Shown here piece after piece: positions 5,893 through 6,168 of a DNA stretch of 6,168 bases. The notes beneath the pieces are model-generated. The model saw only the letters and a list, made by a program, of their open reading frames with translations, was not told where the DNA came from and searched no databases. The position numbers and the translations under genes were made by a program. Numbering within the stretch: position 1 is the stretch's first letter; each line of letters starts with the position of its first letter. The DNA comes from Proteobacteria bacterium UBA3588 (GTDB lineage Bacteria; Pseudomonadota; Gammaproteobacteria; Thiohalomonadales; Thiohalomonadaceae): NCBI GenBank assembly GCA_002376325.1, contig DFMR01000042.1:1-6168 (forward strand), written 5' to 3'.

Positions 5893-6168
5893 ATCTTGTC
5901 AGCGCAATGAACAGCTGTGGCAACCGTTCCGGCAATCTTTCGATACGATCGATAACGCTATAGTTGTTGGCACCGAAGATGTCGGCCACATAATCGTCGG
6001 CGTTGGCGTCGAGGTTGATGCAGTAGGTGAAGATGCCTTTGCGCTCCAGCTCCTTCACCGCAACACGCGCATCTTCGATCAGCAGGCGTTCGTCGTGCGC
6101 GTCGACATCCGACGGCTCGCCGTCGGTCAACACCAGCATCAGCTTCTTGTCGGCCGGACGCGCCTCCA
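5891..6168 (-). CDS. NorD/CbbO-family von Willebrand factor A domain protein, C-terminal part, partial
   Basis: Read on the minus strand, the frame stays open from the window edge to a TAA at 5891-5893, giving the last 92 codons; the Met at 6137-6139 is internal, since codons for PADKKL precede it. It contains the vWA strand and metal-site segment LVLTDGEPSD, then a TYCINLDANADDY strand-loop, IFGANNYSVID and the ending LPERLPQLFIALTR, a typical C-terminus of NorD and CbbO proteins. NorD works with the MoxR-type ATPase NorQ to activate nitric oxide reductase; CbbO works with CbbQ to reactivate Rubisco. Which applies cannot be decided without the upstream neighbours. The gene converges on the acyl operon and is probably unrelated to it. 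Confidence 0.85.
   Translation of the reverse strand, partial: EARPADKKLMLVLTDGEPSDVDAHDERLLIEDARVAVKELERKGIFTYCINLDANADDYVADIFGANNYSVIDRIERLPERLPQLFIALTR

Noticed and set aside
1..6168. tRNA, rRNA, CRISPR array, insertion sequence or prophage remnants
   Set aside because: No tandem repeat-spacer pattern, transposase motif, terminal inverted repeats or structured RNA signature was seen; composition is uniform apart from the AT-rich gap near 661-755.

Overview
The window is GC-rich, densely coded DNA from a Gram-negative bacterium, most likely a proteobacterium and probably gammaproteobacterial. The evidence is two outer-membrane beta-barrels ending in Phe, several Sec signal peptides, strong Shine-Dalgarno sites and a NorD/CbbO-type gene. 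Genus cannot be told from the sequence. The NorD/CbbO-type gene would suit a denitrifier or a Rubisco-using autotroph such as a sulfur oxidiser, but that is inference.

Layout. (1) Positions 1-629 (+) hold the last codons of a porin-like barrel, followed 3 nt later by a small secreted PstS-like periplasmic protein. (2) Positions 630-814 are an AT-rich regulatory gap. It contains a 16-bp dyad (CTGCAA-TTCC-TTGCAG), possible -10 elements and a hairpin just before the next ribosome binding site. (3) Positions 815-5851 (+) hold six genes in one direction with overlaps or gaps of at most 46 nt, so probably one operon. In order they are a 'thermostable hemolysin' family protein with a LuxI/GNAT-like look, an AMP-forming acyl ligase, a TenA/heme-oxygenase-like diiron oxidase, a secreted TPR-like protein, a classical SDR oxidoreductase and an OmpA-like 8-stranded barrel. 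(4) Positions 5852-5890 form a short convergent gap with a hairpin and T-tract. (5) Positions 5891-6168 (-) are the C-terminal end of a NorD/CbbO von Willebrand A protein, cut by the window edge.

How the genes may work together. The four cytosolic enzymes look like a compact pathway for an acyl-derived product: the ligase would activate a fatty or other carboxylic acid, the GNAT-like protein would transfer the acyl group, the diiron oxidase would oxidise, hydroxylate or decarboxylate it, and the SDR would reduce or oxidise a carbonyl/alcohol. The secreted TPR protein and the barrel suggest a cell-envelope side to the process. I know of no characterised product for this gene set. It is the best candidate here for an undescribed system. 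Two details add interest: the ligase lacks the usual A10 lysine, and the upstream dyad fits the CT-N12-AG form of lux/las boxes while the first gene resembles an acyl-homoserine-lactone synthase.
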